Shown here: positions 42,052-42,283 of the stretch, piece by piece
How positions within the stretch are numbered: position 1 is the first letter of the stretch
Layout of the letters: the number at the start of each line of letters is the position of its first letter
NCBI RefSeq assembly: GCF_016865585.1
Contig: NZ_JAESND010000016.1
Location: forward strand, 1-42,283
DNA length: 42,283 bases
DNA from: Jeongeupia naejangsanensis
Lineage (GTDB): Bacteria > Pseudomonadota > Gammaproteobacteria > Burkholderiales > Chitinibacteraceae
Direction of reading: 5' to 3'
The notes under the pieces: generated by a model
Told to the model about the DNA's origin: nothing
The model's input: the letters and a program-made list of their open reading frames with translations, nothing else
Databases searched by the model: none
Made by a program: the position numbers and the translations under genes

Positions 42052-42283
42052 TTCATTTTCACAAAAGCGCTACCCTGCTTTGCGGCCGCAGCGGCGCAAG
42101 GAAGGTTCTTGTTGGTACTGGTCCACGACGGTAAGGAATATGTGAAGCTGGCAGGCCCACTGAAGCTGTGATCCGCCCCCTTCACATCCACCTTCCCCGG
42201 ACAATGGATCTCGATGTTCCCGCCCTTGAGCCGGATGTAGCCGCCGCCTGCCGTCAGCAGGATTTCCTCGCCGGCGATCACGT
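42048..42283 (-). CDS. C-terminal end of VgrG spike protein (partial)
   Basis: The frame enters from the right edge and ends at 42048. It gives 78 residues starting with IAGEEILLTAGGGYIRLKGG, then NIEIHCPGKVDVKGADHSF, then a Ser/Pro tail. This is the end of the DUF2345-type beta helix of type VI VgrG proteins. The tail after the domain is probably the docking site for the DUF4123/effector complex. Confidence 0.88.
   Translation of the reverse strand, partial: VIAGEEILLTAGGGYIRLKGGNIEIHCPGKVDVKGADHSFSGPASFTYSLPSWTSTNKNLPCAAAAAKQGSAFVKMK

Overview
The window looks like a GC-rich betaproteobacterial chromosome, most likely from the order Neisseriales (Chromobacteriaceae/Chitinibacteraceae type). 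This rests on the style of the protein sequences (MutL with a DMHA-type endonuclease motif, Aas/LplT, SpeG, PACE, a VgrG-DUF4123-DUF2235 cluster). No rRNA gene or intact tRNA is present, so the placement is an inference. The window divides into an accessory half (about 1-21,200) and a mostly core-like half (about 21,300-42,283).

Region 1 (1-2,765) is the end of a replication module of a mobile element. It holds the tail of a TOPRIM-type primase, a complete DUF927 helicase-like ATPase, and an overlapping 187-aa protein of unknown function. The 187-aa gene carries an in-frame cluster of 9-bp TGTGACAC repeats. A decayed second copy of the module's 3' part lies at 19,469-20,540. The repeat cluster is almost identical in the two copies although the flanking coding sequence has diverged, so it looks like a DNA site (replication iterons or operators) and not only codons.

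Region 2 (3,211-17,484), between the two module copies, is an envelope and stress cargo block. It contains a BON-domain lipoprotein, a giant 2945-aa cyclic beta-1,2-glucan synthase (NdvB/ChvB type), a Crp/Fnr regulator, two CsbD proteins, two DUF3309 mini membrane proteins, a two-helix channel-like protein, a three-BON-domain periplasmic protein and a small stress-type protein. The CsbD/DUF3309/BON part is an ancient tandem duplication. One copy has lost most of its BON gene and gained a fragment of a zinc alcohol dehydrogenase.

Region 3 (17,485-21,200) is a graveyard: a shattered IS66-type transposase, the second module copy, a tRNA-3'-end-like sequence, a terminator, three GGGGGTA repeats, the first codons of a P4-type integrase, and one type I-E CRISPR-repeat-like palindrome. 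I read this as the eroded right edge of an island.

Region 4 (21,307-26,948) holds lplT-aas (lysophospholipid import and re-acylation) and a ceramidase-family membrane protein, all on the minus strand, with a divergent XRE-type regulator and then a YdeI/DUF1905 protein. Region 5 (26,950-28,455) is AT-richer, with two small unknown genes and about 700 bp without a gene.

Region 6 (28,506-33,793) has an SDR oxidoreductase with a divergent LysR regulator, a PACE efflux pump-speG operon (polyamine export plus acetylation), an unknown small protein and a large poly-glycine lipoprotein. Region 7 (34,018-39,096) is a tightly overlapping operon: mutL, an unknown membrane protein, miaA and a sigma-54 activator with a GAYTGA loop. 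Region 8 (39,213-42,283, minus strand) is a type VI secretion cargo cluster: VgrG end, DUF4123 adaptor, DUF3304 lipoprotein (probable immunity protein) and a DUF2235/Tle1-like phospholipase effector.
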